Source: Colwellia sp.
GTDB taxonomy: Bacteria; Pseudomonadota; Gammaproteobacteria; Enterobacterales; Alteromonadaceae
NCBI GenBank assembly: GCA_020630795.1
Contig: JAHDIK010000012.1
Span: forward strand, 72,949 to 120,299
DNA length: 47,351 nucleotides
Direction of reading: 5' to 3'
In this document: positions 27,561 through 35,968 of the stretch, in pieces
Layout: every line of letters starts with the position of its first letter
Position numbering within the stretch: position 1 is the first letter of the stretch
Program-made: the position numbers and the translations under genes
Notes under the pieces: generated by a model
What the model saw: the letters and a program-made list of their open reading frames with translations, nothing else
What the model was told of the DNA's origin: nothing
The model's database searches: none

Positions 27561-27740
27561 GTTTTAATCAGTTATATCGCTCGAAATTAATCAATGAAAA
27601 TTAAGGTAATGAACTACACTTAAATTTAAGCGTTTGTATTGTGAGAAAAGCTTAATTTAACAAGACATTTTTCAAGGTTGCATAATGTCGTAATCTTCTA
27701 TCATATTCATTTAATTATTATTTTTAATTGACTTGGTATT

Positions 27741-27770
27741 TTGCTATCAGTACGCATGTAAGAGTAAACT
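27741..27770 (+). promoter_or_regulatory. Promoter candidate for the Lon-like protease gene
   Basis: TTGCTA (27741-27746) and TAAACT (27765-27770) have an 18-base spacer. Another -35-like TTGACT lies at 27728 without a matching -10. No heat-shock sigma32 pattern was seen. Confidence 0.3.
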
Positions 27771-27830
27771 ATAGGGCGTACGTTTATTTTCCGAAAACTT
27801 TATCTTCATAACAATAATAGTGAGACCTGC

Positions 27831-30218
27831 ATGACATTAAACACCGCTACTACGTTATTAGCTCCCCAGCAGTTAACCGCTCAACTTTCTGAAACTCTTT
27901 TTACTCAAGCTAAAACTTCTGAAAATAATGAACAGCCTATTGTTGGCCATGAAAGAGCAAAAGAAGCACTAGAGTTTGGCTTAGCAATGAATGGTATCGG
28001 TTTTAATGTTTTTGCCATGGGAGAGCATGGCACAGGTAGACAAACACTGATTAGGCAAATGCTAACCGACTTAGCTAAACAGCAAGATGCACCCGCAGAG
28101 TGGTGTTATATTAATAATTTTGATGACAACCATGCTCCTCATAAACTTTATGTTAGCCCTGGCGATGGCAAGCAATTAGTTGCGCGTATTAATACCTTTA
28201 TTGATGATTTAATTGGTTTGTTCCCAGAGTTATTTGATAACCCAAGCTATCAGCGCCAAAAAGCCGCGATTGACCGAGAGTTCAACCAACAATACGACGA
28301 AGCTATTGCAAAAGTTGAAGAAACTGCTTTGAAATGCAACGTAATGCTTTTTGAAGAAGATGGAGAAATTGGCTTTTCTCCGGTTGTGGACGGTAAACCG
28401 TTAAACGATAAAGAATTAGCTAACTTAACAGAAGAAAAGCGTAATGAATTTTATCTGTCGTTAGCTGAACTTGAAAATTTATTGTCTGAAGAGCTTATTG
28501 AGTTACCTAAATGGAAACGACTATCTACCGACAAATTAAAAAAACTCAAGAATGAAACAGCCGCACAGAGTATTCAGCCATTGTTGAAAGAGCTTGAACA
28601 TGAATTTTCAAGTAACTTGGGCGTATTAAAGTATTTGTCTAAAGTTAAAGCCCATGTTGTTGAAACGGTACTCGATATTTTGGTTGGTGAAAATAACGAG
28701 AATCAAAAAGCAAAAGACAATCGCAAGTTAATGGTAGAACAGTTTTTACCAAATTTAATTGTAGCGCGCGAACCTGACGAAGGTGCGCCTGTTGTATATG
28801 AACAAAATCCTACATATCAAAACCTATTTGGTCATGTTGACTTTGCAACGTTTCAGGGAAGCACCTATACCAGTTACCGTTTGATTAGACCGGGCGCTTT
28901 GCACAAGGCAAACGGTGGTTATTTATTGCTTGATGCTGAAAAGGTATTAAACCAGCCACTGGTTTGGGCTCGATTAAAATTAGCAATAAAAACGCAAGAA
29001 GTGATTATTGAAAATCCTTATTCAGAATTTTCACAGCCGGGTGCGTATAGTCTTCAGCCAGAAAAAATACCACTTAAAGTTAAAATTGTATTGCTCGGTG
29101 AGCCTGATATTTATTATACGCTTCAAGAATATGATCAAGAGTTTAACGAGTTATTTAGGGTATTAGCAGACTTTGATCGTCACTTAACAAATACTGACGA
29201 TAACCTGATTGCTTATGCTAATTTAATTAGACAGCGTGCAGTAAAACATGGTTACCCAGAAATTTCAGACTCAGCGATTGTTGAGCTAGTTAAATATGCA
29301 TTGCGAAAAGAAGAACATCAGCACAAAGTTTCAGCCAATATTGTACAAATTAATGATGTGCTCGATGAAGCTAATTATTTGTGGAATAAGTCAGATGACC
29401 AGGGTGAATTAACCGCAGAGCATATCAAGTTGGCGTTAGCTGCTAAGTATCGACGTACAGGACGTATCAGCGAAACATGGTTAAGCGAAATAAAAGAGCG
29501 ACAAGTACTAATAACCACCCAAGGTAAACAAGTTGGTAAAGTGAACGGTTTAACTGTGCTTGAAATTGGTGAAAGTGTATTTGGAACACCAGCGCGTATT
29601 ACCGCCACCGTATATGCGGGTAGCCAGGGGGTAACAGATATAGAGCGCGAGGTAGATCTAGGAAAATCTATTCACTCAAAAGGGTTTTTATTGTTAACGG
29701 GCTATTTGGGACATAAATACGGACAAGAGTTTCCAGTATCTATTTCTGCGAATATTGCGATTGAACAATCGTATGGGCATATTGATGGCGATAGCGCCTC
29801 GATGGCTGAACTTTGTGCATTAATATCTGCTATTACTTTGTTACCTATCCATCAAGGTATTGCGATCACAGGCTCTATTAACCAGCATGGAGAAGTACAG
29901 TCTATTGGTGGTGTAAACGAAAAAATTGAAGGTTTTTATCGATTGTGTAAAGACCGAGGTTTAACTGGAGAGCAGGGCGTTATTGTACCGCGCACTAATG
30001 TTATCAATTTAATGTTGTCGTCTGAAGTTATTGAGGCTGTAGAGCAAGGCTTGTTTGCAATACATGCTGTTGATGATATTGACCAAGCGCTAGAACTATT
30101 GATGGGAACAAAAGCTGGAACAGCAAATAGCTTAGGTCGTTACCCTCGTAAATCTATTCACGCGATGGTGCTTGATAAGCTTTCTTCATATGCTGATATG
30201 CTTGAAGGTGGCGAGTAG
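27831..30218 (+). CDS. Lon-like ATP-dependent protease (AAA_32 / Lon_C, YcbZ/LonB-like)
   Basis: This 795-residue protein joins an N-terminal AAA-type ATPase to a C-terminal Lon serine-lysine protease. The catalytic dyad is Ser655 (DGDSASMAEL) and Lys698 (GGVNEKIEG), 43 residues apart as in E. coli Lon. The P-loop is GEHGTGRQT, with Arg-Gln where classic Walker A has Lys-Ser/Thr; this variant is typical of the YcbZ-like group. A helical insertion (about 130-290) and the NGGYLLLDAEKVL Walker B-like segment follow. It lacks the N-terminal Lon substrate domain, so it is not canonical Lon. Substrates are unknown. Monocistronic: it ends before a strong terminator. Confidence 0.92.
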   Translation: MTLNTATTLLAPQQLTAQLSETLFTQAKTSENNEQPIVGHERAKEALEFGLAMNGIGFNVFAMGEHGTGRQTLIRQMLTDLAKQQDAPAEWCYINNFDDNHAPHKLYVSPGDGKQLVARINTFIDDLIGLFPELFDNPSYQRQKAAIDREFNQQYDEAIAKVEETALKCNVMLFEEDGEIGFSPVVDGKPLNDKELANLTEEKRNEFYLSLAELENLLSEELIELPKWKRLSTDKLKKLKNETAAQSIQPLLKELEHEFSSNLGVLKYLSKVKAHVVETVLDILVGENNENQKAKDNRKLMVEQFLPNLIVAREPDEGAPVVYEQNPTYQNLFGHVDFATFQGSTYTSYRLIRPGALHKANGGYLLLDAEKVLNQPLVWARLKLAIKTQEVIIENPYSEFSQPGAYSLQPEKIPLKVKIVLLGEPDIYYTLQEYDQEFNELFRVLADFDRHLTNTDDNLIAYANLIRQRAVKHGYPEISDSAIVELVKYALRKEEHQHKVSANIVQINDVLDEANYLWNKSDDQGELTAEHIKLALAAKYRRTGRISETWLSEIKERQVLITTQGKQVGKVNGLTVLEIGESVFGTPARITATVYAGSQGVTDIEREVDLGKSIHSKGFLLLTGYLGHKYGQEFPVSISANIAIEQSYGHIDGDSASMAELCALISAITLLPIHQGIAITGSINQHGEVQSIGGVNEKIEGFYRLCKDRGLTGEQGVIVPRTNVINLMLSSEVIEAVEQGLFAIHAVDDIDQALELLMGTKAGTANSLGRYPRKSIHAMVLDKLSSYADMLEGGE

Positions 30219-30231
30219 AAACTTAAGCTAA

Positions 30232-30270
30232 GTCAAAGTAGTGAATGGTCACTACTTTGACGCTATTTTT
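30232..30270 (+). terminator. Terminator of the Lon-like protease gene
   Basis: GTCAAAGTAGTGA (30232-30244) and its exact complement (30249-30261) form a 13-bp stem with loop ATGG, followed by GCTATTTTT. It starts 13 nt past the stop. Confidence 0.88.
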
Positions 30271-30320
30271 ATCAAAAAGCTCAGTTTTGTCTGTTTTTTG
30301 ATAAAATCTAACGTTTTTAG

Positions 30321-30348
30321 TTGAATAAAAGTCAAGCGTCTGTATAAT
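30321..30348 (+). promoter_or_regulatory. Sigma70 promoter of the DEAD-box helicase gene
   Basis: TTGAAT (30321-30326) and a perfect TATAAT (30343-30348) are separated by 16 bases. The predicted start is near 30355, giving an unusually long leader of about 225 nt before the ATG at 30581. Confidence 0.65.
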
Positions 30349-30354
30349 GCGCGC

Positions 30355-30580
30355 CTCGATAAAGCTGACTTAGCCGAACTAAGTTACAAGACTAGGTTAC
30401 AAGCTTATCCGAAATGAGTGGGGTATATCCGCCCAATTGACTTGCCCAGCTAATATTCCAAACTATTAGCATACCGAATGTGCCTTAAGTCTTCCTGGTG
30501 GTTTCCTCGTATATGTATGCGAGATGTAACGATGAAGCCTTAATATGGCTATCGTATCTTGCCAAGAGAAGACAAAATTT
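30355..30580 (+). promoter_or_regulatory. Long structured 5' leader of deaD
   Basis: Several stems can be read. ACTTAG/CTAAGT lies at 30368-30373 and 30379-30384. GCTAATA/TATTAGC (30449-30455, 30464-30470) is enclosed by GGTAT/ATACC (30422-30426, 30471-30475). A third element is a hairpin at 30506-30523 (CTCG/CGAG core), enclosed by a 10-bp stem with one mismatch (30485-30494 with 30534-30543). The last stem ends just before an upstream in-frame ATG at 30545. Long leaders are known for cold-shock helicase mRNAs such as E. coli csdA, so a temperature- or helicase-responsive switch is plausible but inferred. Confidence 0.5.
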
Positions 30581-32341
30581 ATGACTACGACTAACGATGC
30601 TCCTGTGAGCTTTGACTCTTTAGGCTTGCCTGAAACTTTATTATCTGCTTTAAAAACTTTAGGTTTTGAATCATCTACAGCAATTCAAGCACAAACAATT
30701 CCTCACCTTTTAGCTGGTAAAGATGTTTTAGGTGAAGCGCAAACTGGTACAGGTAAAACTGCTGCTTTTGGTTTACCTGCCATTGCTAAAATTAATCCAG
30801 CGCTTAAAAAGCCACAACTTATGGTGTTAGCACCAACTCGTGAATTAGCTATTCAAGTAGCAGAAGCTATTGAGTCATTTTCGAAAAACATTAAAGGTTT
30901 AAAAGTAGCAACTTTATACGGTGGTCAGTCTTATCAACCACAGTTTCAACAATTAGAGCGCGGTGCTCAAGTTGTTGTAGGTACTCCTGGCCGTTTAATG
31001 GATCACCTTCGTCGTAAAAGCCTAAAGCTTGATAACTTATCTTTTTGTGTATTAGATGAAGCTGATGAAATGCTTAACATGGGCTTTTTAGAAGATATTG
31101 AGTGGATCCTTGAACATCTTCCTAAAGAGACTCAAATGGCATTGTTTTCAGCAACTATGCCTCCTCAAATTAGAAAAGTTGCCAACAGATTCTTAAAAGA
31201 TCCAGAACATGTAAAAATTGCAGCAGTGAAAAAAGCGAAAGCAAACATTAAGCAATACGCGTGGAAAGTAAGCGGCATTAACAAAATGACTGCACTTGAA
31301 CGTATTGCCGAAACTGCAGATTACGATGCAATGATTATATTTGTGCGCACACGTAACGATACTGTTGACGTAGCTGAAAAGTTAGAGCGTGCAGGTTACC
31401 CAGCACTTCCGTTGAATGGTGACATGAACCAACAACAACGTGAACGTACTATTGATCAAATGAAGTCAGGTAAGTCTTCAATATTAGTAGCGACTGATGT
31501 TGTAGCGCGTGGTCTAGATATTCCACGTATTTCATTAGTTGTTAACTACGATTTGCCTGGTGATAACGAAGCATATGTTCATCGTATTGGTCGTACAGGT
31601 CGTGCAGGTCGTGAAGGTGTTTCAATTTCTTTCTGTCGCCCACGTGAAATGTACTCATTACGTCACTATGAGCGTTTAACGTCTGGTAAGATTAATACAT
31701 ACGAATTACCAAATATTCAAGAAATTGGTAAAGCGCGTATTGAGCGTACTCGTACAGCAATGGCTGACGTAGTAGCAAGTAAAGACATTAGCGCGATGCG
31801 TGAAATTGTTGAAAAAATGGCGGAAGAGTCAGAAATTTCAATGGCTGATTTAGCGGCTGCATTATTATTTGAAAGACAACTTAAGCAACCATTACAGCCT
31901 AAAGAAGATCCAAAACCTCGTCGTGAAACTCGTGAGCGTAACGATCGTGACCGTGGACGTAATCGCAATGAACGTGGTGATAGAAATGGTCGTGGTAGAG
32001 ACAACCGTGGTGAAAGAGCGCCTCGCAAAGCTAAAGTAAACCGTACTGATGTTGATTGGCAAACATACCGCCTTGAAGTAGGTAAAGAGCATGGTGCTAA
32101 GCCTGGTGATATTGTTGGCGCAATTGCTAACGAAATATCATTAGACAGCAGCTACATTGGCGCAATTAACTTGCATGAGAAGCACAGTTTTGTTCAGTTA
32201 CCTAAAGGTATGCCTGACAAGTCGTTTAAACAGTTAAAGAATGTTCGTATTCGCCGTCAAGCGATAGATATTAGTGTGTCAGATGCTCAAGCAGCACCTG
32301 CTCCAAGTCGTCCTCGTAGAACAGAACGTCGACCAAATTAA
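30581..32341 (+). CDS. deaD: DEAD-box RNA helicase DeaD/CsdA
   Basis: This ATP-dependent RNA helicase takes part in ribosome assembly and cold-adapted mRNA decay. About 586 residues from ATG 30581. Helicase motifs run in order: the Q-motif region (FDSLGLPETLLSALKTLGF), AQTGTGKT, PTRELA, VLDEADEMLNMGF, SAT, VATDVVARGLDIP and HRIGRTGRAGR. An Arg/Asp/Gly-rich linker (RRETRERNDRDRGRNRNERG) follows, then a DbpA-type RNA-binding fold (GAKPGDIVGAIANEI to IRRQAIDIS), the architecture of CsdA. Homologues begin close to the Q motif and GAGAAG lies upstream of 30581, so I prefer it. An in-frame ATG at 30545 would add 12 residues. It has its own promoter and terminator. Confidence 0.95.
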   Translation: MTTTNDAPVSFDSLGLPETLLSALKTLGFESSTAIQAQTIPHLLAGKDVLGEAQTGTGKTAAFGLPAIAKINPALKKPQLMVLAPTRELAIQVAEAIESFSKNIKGLKVATLYGGQSYQPQFQQLERGAQVVVGTPGRLMDHLRRKSLKLDNLSFCVLDEADEMLNMGFLEDIEWILEHLPKETQMALFSATMPPQIRKVANRFLKDPEHVKIAAVKKAKANIKQYAWKVSGINKMTALERIAETADYDAMIIFVRTRNDTVDVAEKLERAGYPALPLNGDMNQQQRERTIDQMKSGKSSILVATDVVARGLDIPRISLVVNYDLPGDNEAYVHRIGRTGRAGREGVSISFCRPREMYSLRHYERLTSGKINTYELPNIQEIGKARIERTRTAMADVVASKDISAMREIVEKMAEESEISMADLAAALLFERQLKQPLQPKEDPKPRRETRERNDRDRGRNRNERGDRNGRGRDNRGERAPRKAKVNRTDVDWQTYRLEVGKEHGAKPGDIVGAIANEISLDSSYIGAINLHEKHSFVQLPKGMPDKSFKQLKNVRIRRQAIDISVSDAQAAPAPSRPRRTERRPN

Positions 32342-32368
32342 TTGCTAGGTAACGTAAACTAGTTATTG

Positions 32369-32394
32369 AAAAGGCGCTTTTTAGCGCCTTTTTT
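32369..32394 (+). terminator. Terminator of deaD
   Basis: A 10-bp stem (32369-32378 with 32383-32392, core AAGGCGCT/AGCGCCTT) has loop TTTT and a following T-run. It lies 28 nt past the stop. Confidence 0.92.
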
Positions 32395-32653
32395 GATCTT
32401 GGTATTTTATAATTTTACGTGAGGGAACAACGATAAATATAGACTAATTCCATTAATAAAAAATAGTGTATAAAATTGTTTACGGTGATTCTTGTTACCT
32501 TATATAGCTTGCGTTGAGTTTGTTCTATATTAATACAAACTGTGAGTAAAGTTATATGTACGTCGTTTTTTTTCACTGAATCTTGCAAAGCTTTCGCTCT
32601 TTGAATTTCACATTAATAATGCAGTTATGATTAGTTAAATGAACGAGCATTAC
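32395..32653 (+). other. Region upstream of hppD
   Basis: No gene is seen. One weak promoter candidate is TTGTTT (32476-32481) with TTATAT (32500-32505), spacer 18. I found no sigma54 -24/-12 pair and no convincing TyrR box, which might be expected for a tyrosine-catabolism gene. Confidence 0.4.
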
Positions 32654-33706
32654 ATGTCTGACAATTCAACAAATGAAAATCCATTAAACTTACGCGGTAT
32701 TGAATTTATAGAATACGCGTCTCCTGATTCTGATTTTATGGAACATGCTTTTTACGGCTTCGGTTTTTCAAAAACAAAAACGTTTAAAGGCAGAGATATT
32801 GATTATTTTAACCAAAACGATATCCATTTCTTTCTAAATCACGAAACAAAGGGCTTTTCTCACGAATTTGCAAAAAGTCATGGTCCTGCGATTTGTTCAA
32901 TGGGGTGGAGAGTAGATAATGCTCAAGTAGCGTTTGATGACGCTATAAGCCGTGGTGCAGTATCAGCAGCAGATGTAGACAACAAGCTGCCGTATCCTGC
33001 GATATTTGGTATTGGCGATAGCCTTATTTACTTTATTGAAAAGTTTGGTACGAAAGGGTCTATTTATGAAGATGACTGCGAACCATTAGAGTCTCCTGTT
33101 ATTGTAAAAGATAAAGGCTTTAAAGCCGTAGATCACTTAACAAATAACGTTTACCAAGGAACAATGGAGAAGTGGGCTAACTTCTACAAAGATATTTTTG
33201 GGTTTACGGAAGTTCGTTATTTCGATATTAAAGGTGAAAAAACAGCGTTAGTTTCTTATGCATTACAGTCTCCATGTGGCACTTTCTGTATTCCTATTAA
33301 TGAAGGTAAAGGTACTAACAATAACCAAATTGATGAATATTTAGATGAATACAATGGTCCAGGCGTTCAGCATTTAGCATTTATTACCGATGATTTGCTT
33401 GGTTCACTAGATCAGTTAGACAAAAATATTATAGATACGCTTAATATTGTTCCTGAGTACTACGATGATGTATTCGACCGTATTCCATGGATTAAAGAAG
33501 ATCACGAACGTATTCGCGCACATCAAGTATTGGTAGATAGCCAAAAAGAAAACTCGTATTTATTACAAATTTTCACCAAGAATATTTTTGGTCCTATCTT
33601 CATTGAAATGATTCAACGTGTTGATGACAAAGGTTTTGGTGAAGGTAACTTTACTGCCTTGTTTAAGTCTATTGAGTTAAACCAAATGGAACGTGGCGTA
33701 TTATAA
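32654..33706 (+). CDS. hppD: 4-hydroxyphenylpyruvate dioxygenase HppD
   Basis: HppD turns 4-hydroxyphenylpyruvate into homogentisate in tyrosine breakdown, using non-haem iron(II) and O2. Two vicinal-oxygen-chelate domains are visible. The iron ligands are His161 (VDHLTNNV), His240 (VQHLAFIT) and Glu318 (FIEMIQR), counted from ATG 32654. The C-terminal segment GFGEGNFTALFKSIELNQ is the helix that closes the active site. At 350 residues the length fits bacterial enzymes. I chose 32654 because family N-termini begin shortly before NPLNLRGIEFIEYA and GAG lies 6 nt upstream; an in-frame ATG at 32639 would add five residues. The usual partner hmgA is not adjacent in this window. Confidence 0.95.
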   Translation: MSDNSTNENPLNLRGIEFIEYASPDSDFMEHAFYGFGFSKTKTFKGRDIDYFNQNDIHFFLNHETKGFSHEFAKSHGPAICSMGWRVDNAQVAFDDAISRGAVSAADVDNKLPYPAIFGIGDSLIYFIEKFGTKGSIYEDDCEPLESPVIVKDKGFKAVDHLTNNVYQGTMEKWANFYKDIFGFTEVRYFDIKGEKTALVSYALQSPCGTFCIPINEGKGTNNNQIDEYLDEYNGPGVQHLAFITDDLLGSLDQLDKNIIDTLNIVPEYYDDVFDRIPWIKEDHERIRAHQVLVDSQKENSYLLQIFTKNIFGPIFIEMIQRVDDKGFGEGNFTALFKSIELNQMERGVL

Positions 33707-33736
33707 CGTTTCATTTATAATCGATAAGTCATAAGT

Positions 33737-33769
33737 AAAAAGGCCTGATGTATTCATCAGGCCTTTTTT
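33737..33769. terminator. Bidirectional terminator between hppD and can
   Basis: A perfect 14-bp stem (33737-33750 with 33755-33768, core GGCCTGATG/CATCAGGCC) has loop TATT and A/T runs on both sides, serving both convergent genes. Confidence 0.93.
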
Positions 33770-33792
33770 AATATCAACGCAATGTAGTTTGA

Positions 33793-34392
33793 TTACTTTT
33801 CGTTACGAGAAACTTCTAAATCTTTAAGTATTCCGTCTTTAAGGTTATATATAAAACCATGTACGGTTACGTCTTGGTTGTTAGCCCACGCATTACTTAA
33901 AATTGTTGTTTTTGCTACGTTTGCCACTTGTTCTTGCACGTTTAACTCACTTAATAAGTCAGCTCGTTCATTCATGTCAGGTACAGCATCAAGCTTGTCT
34001 TGATGGAATCGTTGCACGTCTTCAATGTGTCGTAACCAGTTATCGATTAAACCGTGGCTATTGTCATCTAAAGATGCGCGAACGCCACCACATCCATAAT
34101 GACCACATACAATAATATGTTTAACTTTAAGCACTTCAACAGCGTACTGCAGTACTGATAAACAATTTAAGTCAGTGTGTATTACCAAGTTAGCAATATT
34201 TCTATGAACGAATACTTCGCCTGGTAGTAAGCCTAATAATGTATTGGCTGGAACACGGGAGTCAGAACACCCAATCCATAAATAGTCAGGGGATTGTTGC
34301 TCAGAAAGTGATTTGAAAAAATCAGGGTTGTCTTTTTTGATTTGCTCTGACCATTCTTGGTTTTTATCAAATAAATGTTGAATAGACGACAT
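33793..34392 (-). CDS. can: Beta-class carbonic anhydrase Can
   Basis: This zinc enzyme interconverts CO2 and bicarbonate in the cytoplasm. The 199 residues carry the beta-class zinc ligands Cys42 (CSDSRV, with the Asp44-Arg46 dyad), His98 and Cys101 (CGHYGCGG). The C-terminal VHGFIYNLKDGILKDLEV is typical. The nearness of the family to E. coli Can supports the symbol. It stands alone between a shared terminator and the divergent ppiC promoter; its own leader is AT-rich with no clear -35. Confidence 0.96.
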   Translation of the reverse strand: MSSIQHLFDKNQEWSEQIKKDNPDFFKSLSEQQSPDYLWIGCSDSRVPANTLLGLLPGEVFVHRNIANLVIHTDLNCLSVLQYAVEVLKVKHIIVCGHYGCGGVRASLDDNSHGLIDNWLRHIEDVQRFHQDKLDAVPDMNERADLLSELNVQEQVANVAKTTILSNAWANNQDVTVHGFIYNLKDGILKDLEVSRNEK

Positions 34393-34486
34393 AATAAACT
34401 CTTTAAATATTTTGATTTAAGTGATTTTATAGGAATGTATAAAAAAGAAAAAGAGGTCTACCACATGCTTTTGAAATTATCGTGAA

Positions 34487-34515
34487 TTGTAGCGAGCCGA
34501 TGAGTAAATTATAAT
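34487..34515 (+). promoter_or_regulatory. Sigma70 promoter for ppiC
   Basis: TTGTAG (34487-34492) and TATAAT (34510-34515) are spaced by 17 bases, predicting a start near 34522 and a leader of about 26 nt. Confidence 0.65.
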
Positions 34516-34547
34516 AGATTGCATAGACAATAAATGTGGAAAATATG

Positions 34548-34826
34548 ATGGCTTCAGCAAGTGCGCTGCACATATTAGTAAAAACAGAAAAACAAGCATT
34601 AGAACTACTCGCCCAAATCAACAAAGGCGCTGACTTCTCTACGTTAGCAAAGAAGCATTCTACTTGCCCATCGCGTAAAAAAGGTGGTGACTTAGGTGAG
34701 TTTAGAAAAGGCCAGATGGTAAAACAGTTTGACGATGTTGTATTTAAAAAGCCTCTTTATAAAGTACATGGCCCCGTAAAAACTAAATTTGGTTTCCATT
34801 TAATTAAAACGGTTTACCGTACTTAA
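34548..34826 (+). CDS. ppiC: Peptidyl-prolyl cis-trans isomerase PpiC (parvulin)
   Basis: This single-domain parvulin catalyses proline isomerisation in the cytoplasm. The 92 residues align end to end with E. coli PpiC (93): [46 protein letters not shown] and [11 protein letters not shown] place the start at the second of two adjacent ATGs (34548), because [10 protein letters not shown] matches the E. coli N-terminus and GGA is then 7 nt away. ATG 34545 or GTG 34536 are alternatives. No signal or anchor is present. Convergent with the small DUF2897 gene, 8 bp between stops. Confidence 0.95.
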   Translation: MASASALHILVKTEKQALELLAQINKGADFSTLAKKHSTCPSRKKGGDLGEFRKGQMVKQFDDVVFKKPLYKVHGPVKTKFGFHLIKTVYRT

Positions 34827-34834
34827 TCTACACG

Positions 34835-35002
34835 TTATTCATCATTTTGTTCTTCTTTATCTAATTTTTTATTGCGCTCGTTAATATCTTTAAGTTGTTC
34901 ATCAGACAAATTAAACTTTTTTGCTGACTGCTTTAATAGCAGCACTGCGCTTACAATAATACCCAATGCTATAACAATAAAAATTATTCCAATTGAAGAC
35001 AT
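34835..35002 (-). CDS. DUF2897 family small membrane protein
   Basis: This is a 55-residue protein with one N-terminal membrane helix (SIGIIFIVIALGIIVSAVLLL) and a charged cytoplasmic tail (KKFNLSDEQLKDINERNKKLDKEEQNDE). The pattern fits the DUF2897 family seen in Alteromonadales and Vibrionales, whose function is unknown. The start at ATG 35002 is supported by AAGGGAGAAGT immediately upstream, a near-ideal Shine-Dalgarno. A longer frame from 35062 lacks such a site and would add a non-helical leader. Confidence 0.8.
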   Translation of the reverse strand: MSSIGIIFIVIALGIIVSAVLLLKQSAKKFNLSDEQLKDINERNKKLDKEEQNDE

Positions 35003-35179
35003 TACTTCTCCCTTTAAGTTAATGGGTTGGTGTATATTTGATTTGCAATAGTAGTGTATCACTAGTCAAAATTAAATTTTCATGTTATCTGATGATTAAG
35101 ATAAGTTTGGGAAACATCAAATTACTAGAGTGATTTTACGGTTTTTTGATTAGTTACTAATAAACGTTGTTTACAGCGT

Positions 35180-35779
35180 TTATTTTTTATTTCGCTCTTT
35201 AGCGAGTTGTTGTAATTGTCTTGATTGTATATGCAGGCTAGCGCGAACTAATATTTCTCTGTCTTCTTCTCGAATGTGATGAAAAATAACTTTGTGTAGA
35301 TAATTATCTGAAGAATCGTTTTGATTTTCTGAACTGATAATTTCGCCGTGACAATATATCGCACAATTTTCATGGCTTAAGAATATTTTTAATTCAACAA
35401 TATCGCCTTGATTAAATGAAGTGTTGTGTGAAAATTCTATTCCGCCACCACCAAATGCTACTCCATCAGATCTGTTTTCAATACTGTCTTGTTCGCTAAT
35501 TATGTGCCCAACCAGTAAATCTATTTTTTGAGCTTGATGATTTAAGTATTGAACCAATTGCCCAGCAACGCCTGAAAGTGCTTGAAGTGGAGCTAAAGCA
35601 GCTTGATCTAGCGTTATTATGTCGTTGGCAAGTTTAAATGGTGCAGGCATTAGAGATAAAAAGTCTTCATAGGTGACGTGCGCATTATTTAATGGCGCAA
35701 TATTAATGTTGAATGTGTGCTTTATTGAAAAGAACTCATTAAATTGCGCTAATTTTTCACTCAACTGTTCGTCAGACAT
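35180..35779 (-). CDS. PilZ-like domain protein with degenerate c-di-GMP motifs
   Basis: This 199-residue soluble protein has an N-terminal mostly helical part (about 1-95, Gln/Leu rich) and a C-terminal beta-rich domain from about ISEQDSI onward that resembles PilZ. GVAFGGGGIEFSH sits where PilZ has its D/N-x-S-x-x-G loop, and IREEDREILVRASLHIQSRQ resembles the C-terminal PilZ helix. The R-x-x-x-R motif needed to bind c-di-GMP is not evident and the Ser loop is altered to Gly-rich, so binding is doubtful. It is divergent from lolC. Other fits: a non-binding PilZ adaptor. Family assignment is moderately sure, function unknown. Confidence 0.65.
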   Translation of the reverse strand: MSDEQLSEKLAQFNEFFSIKHTFNINIAPLNNAHVTYEDFLSLMPAPFKLANDIITLDQAALAPLQALSGVAGQLVQYLNHQAQKIDLLVGHIISEQDSIENRSDGVAFGGGGIEFSHNTSFNQGDIVELKIFLSHENCAIYCHGEIISSENQNDSSDNYLHKVIFHHIREEDREILVRASLHIQSRQLQQLAKERNKK

Positions 35780-35894
35780 GAAGCCAACCTGTAATATTTG
35801 CGATAAAAATAGAGGTGATCGTTAGTATTATCATAATCTTTTGATACAAAAAGTAAAAGAATCACCCTGAGGTTTTGTTAGGGCTATGGTATGC

Positions 35895-35930
35895 TATAGA
35901 GATACATTATCAAGCGTTAATTTTACGCTT
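35895..35930 (+). promoter_or_regulatory. Promoter candidate and small hairpin before lolC
   Basis: TATAGA at 35895-35900, preceded by TGC, resembles an extended -10. An inverted repeat AAGCGT/ACGCTT (35912-35917, 35925-35930) lies just downstream in the predicted leader of lolCDE. Confidence 0.35.
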
Positions 35931-35968
35931 TATAAAATTAAATCAATTATTTAAGAAATAGACTTTTC

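Larger units (their letters stand above)
27447..27830. other. Divergent intergenic region leuS / Lon-like protease
   Basis: These 384 bases contain no convincing gene. They hold a minus-strand promoter candidate for leuS (27531-27560), a plus-strand candidate for the protease (27741-27770), and a perfect 12-bp palindrome CTTAAATTTAAG at 27619-27630 between them. The palindrome might be an operator, but at this AT content it can also be chance. Confidence 0.6.

Noticed and set aside
32395..32653. TyrR/PhhR or sigma54 control of hppD
   Set aside because: No TGTAAA-N6-TTTACA box and no GG-N10-GC pair could be found by eye; only a weak sigma70-like pair remains.
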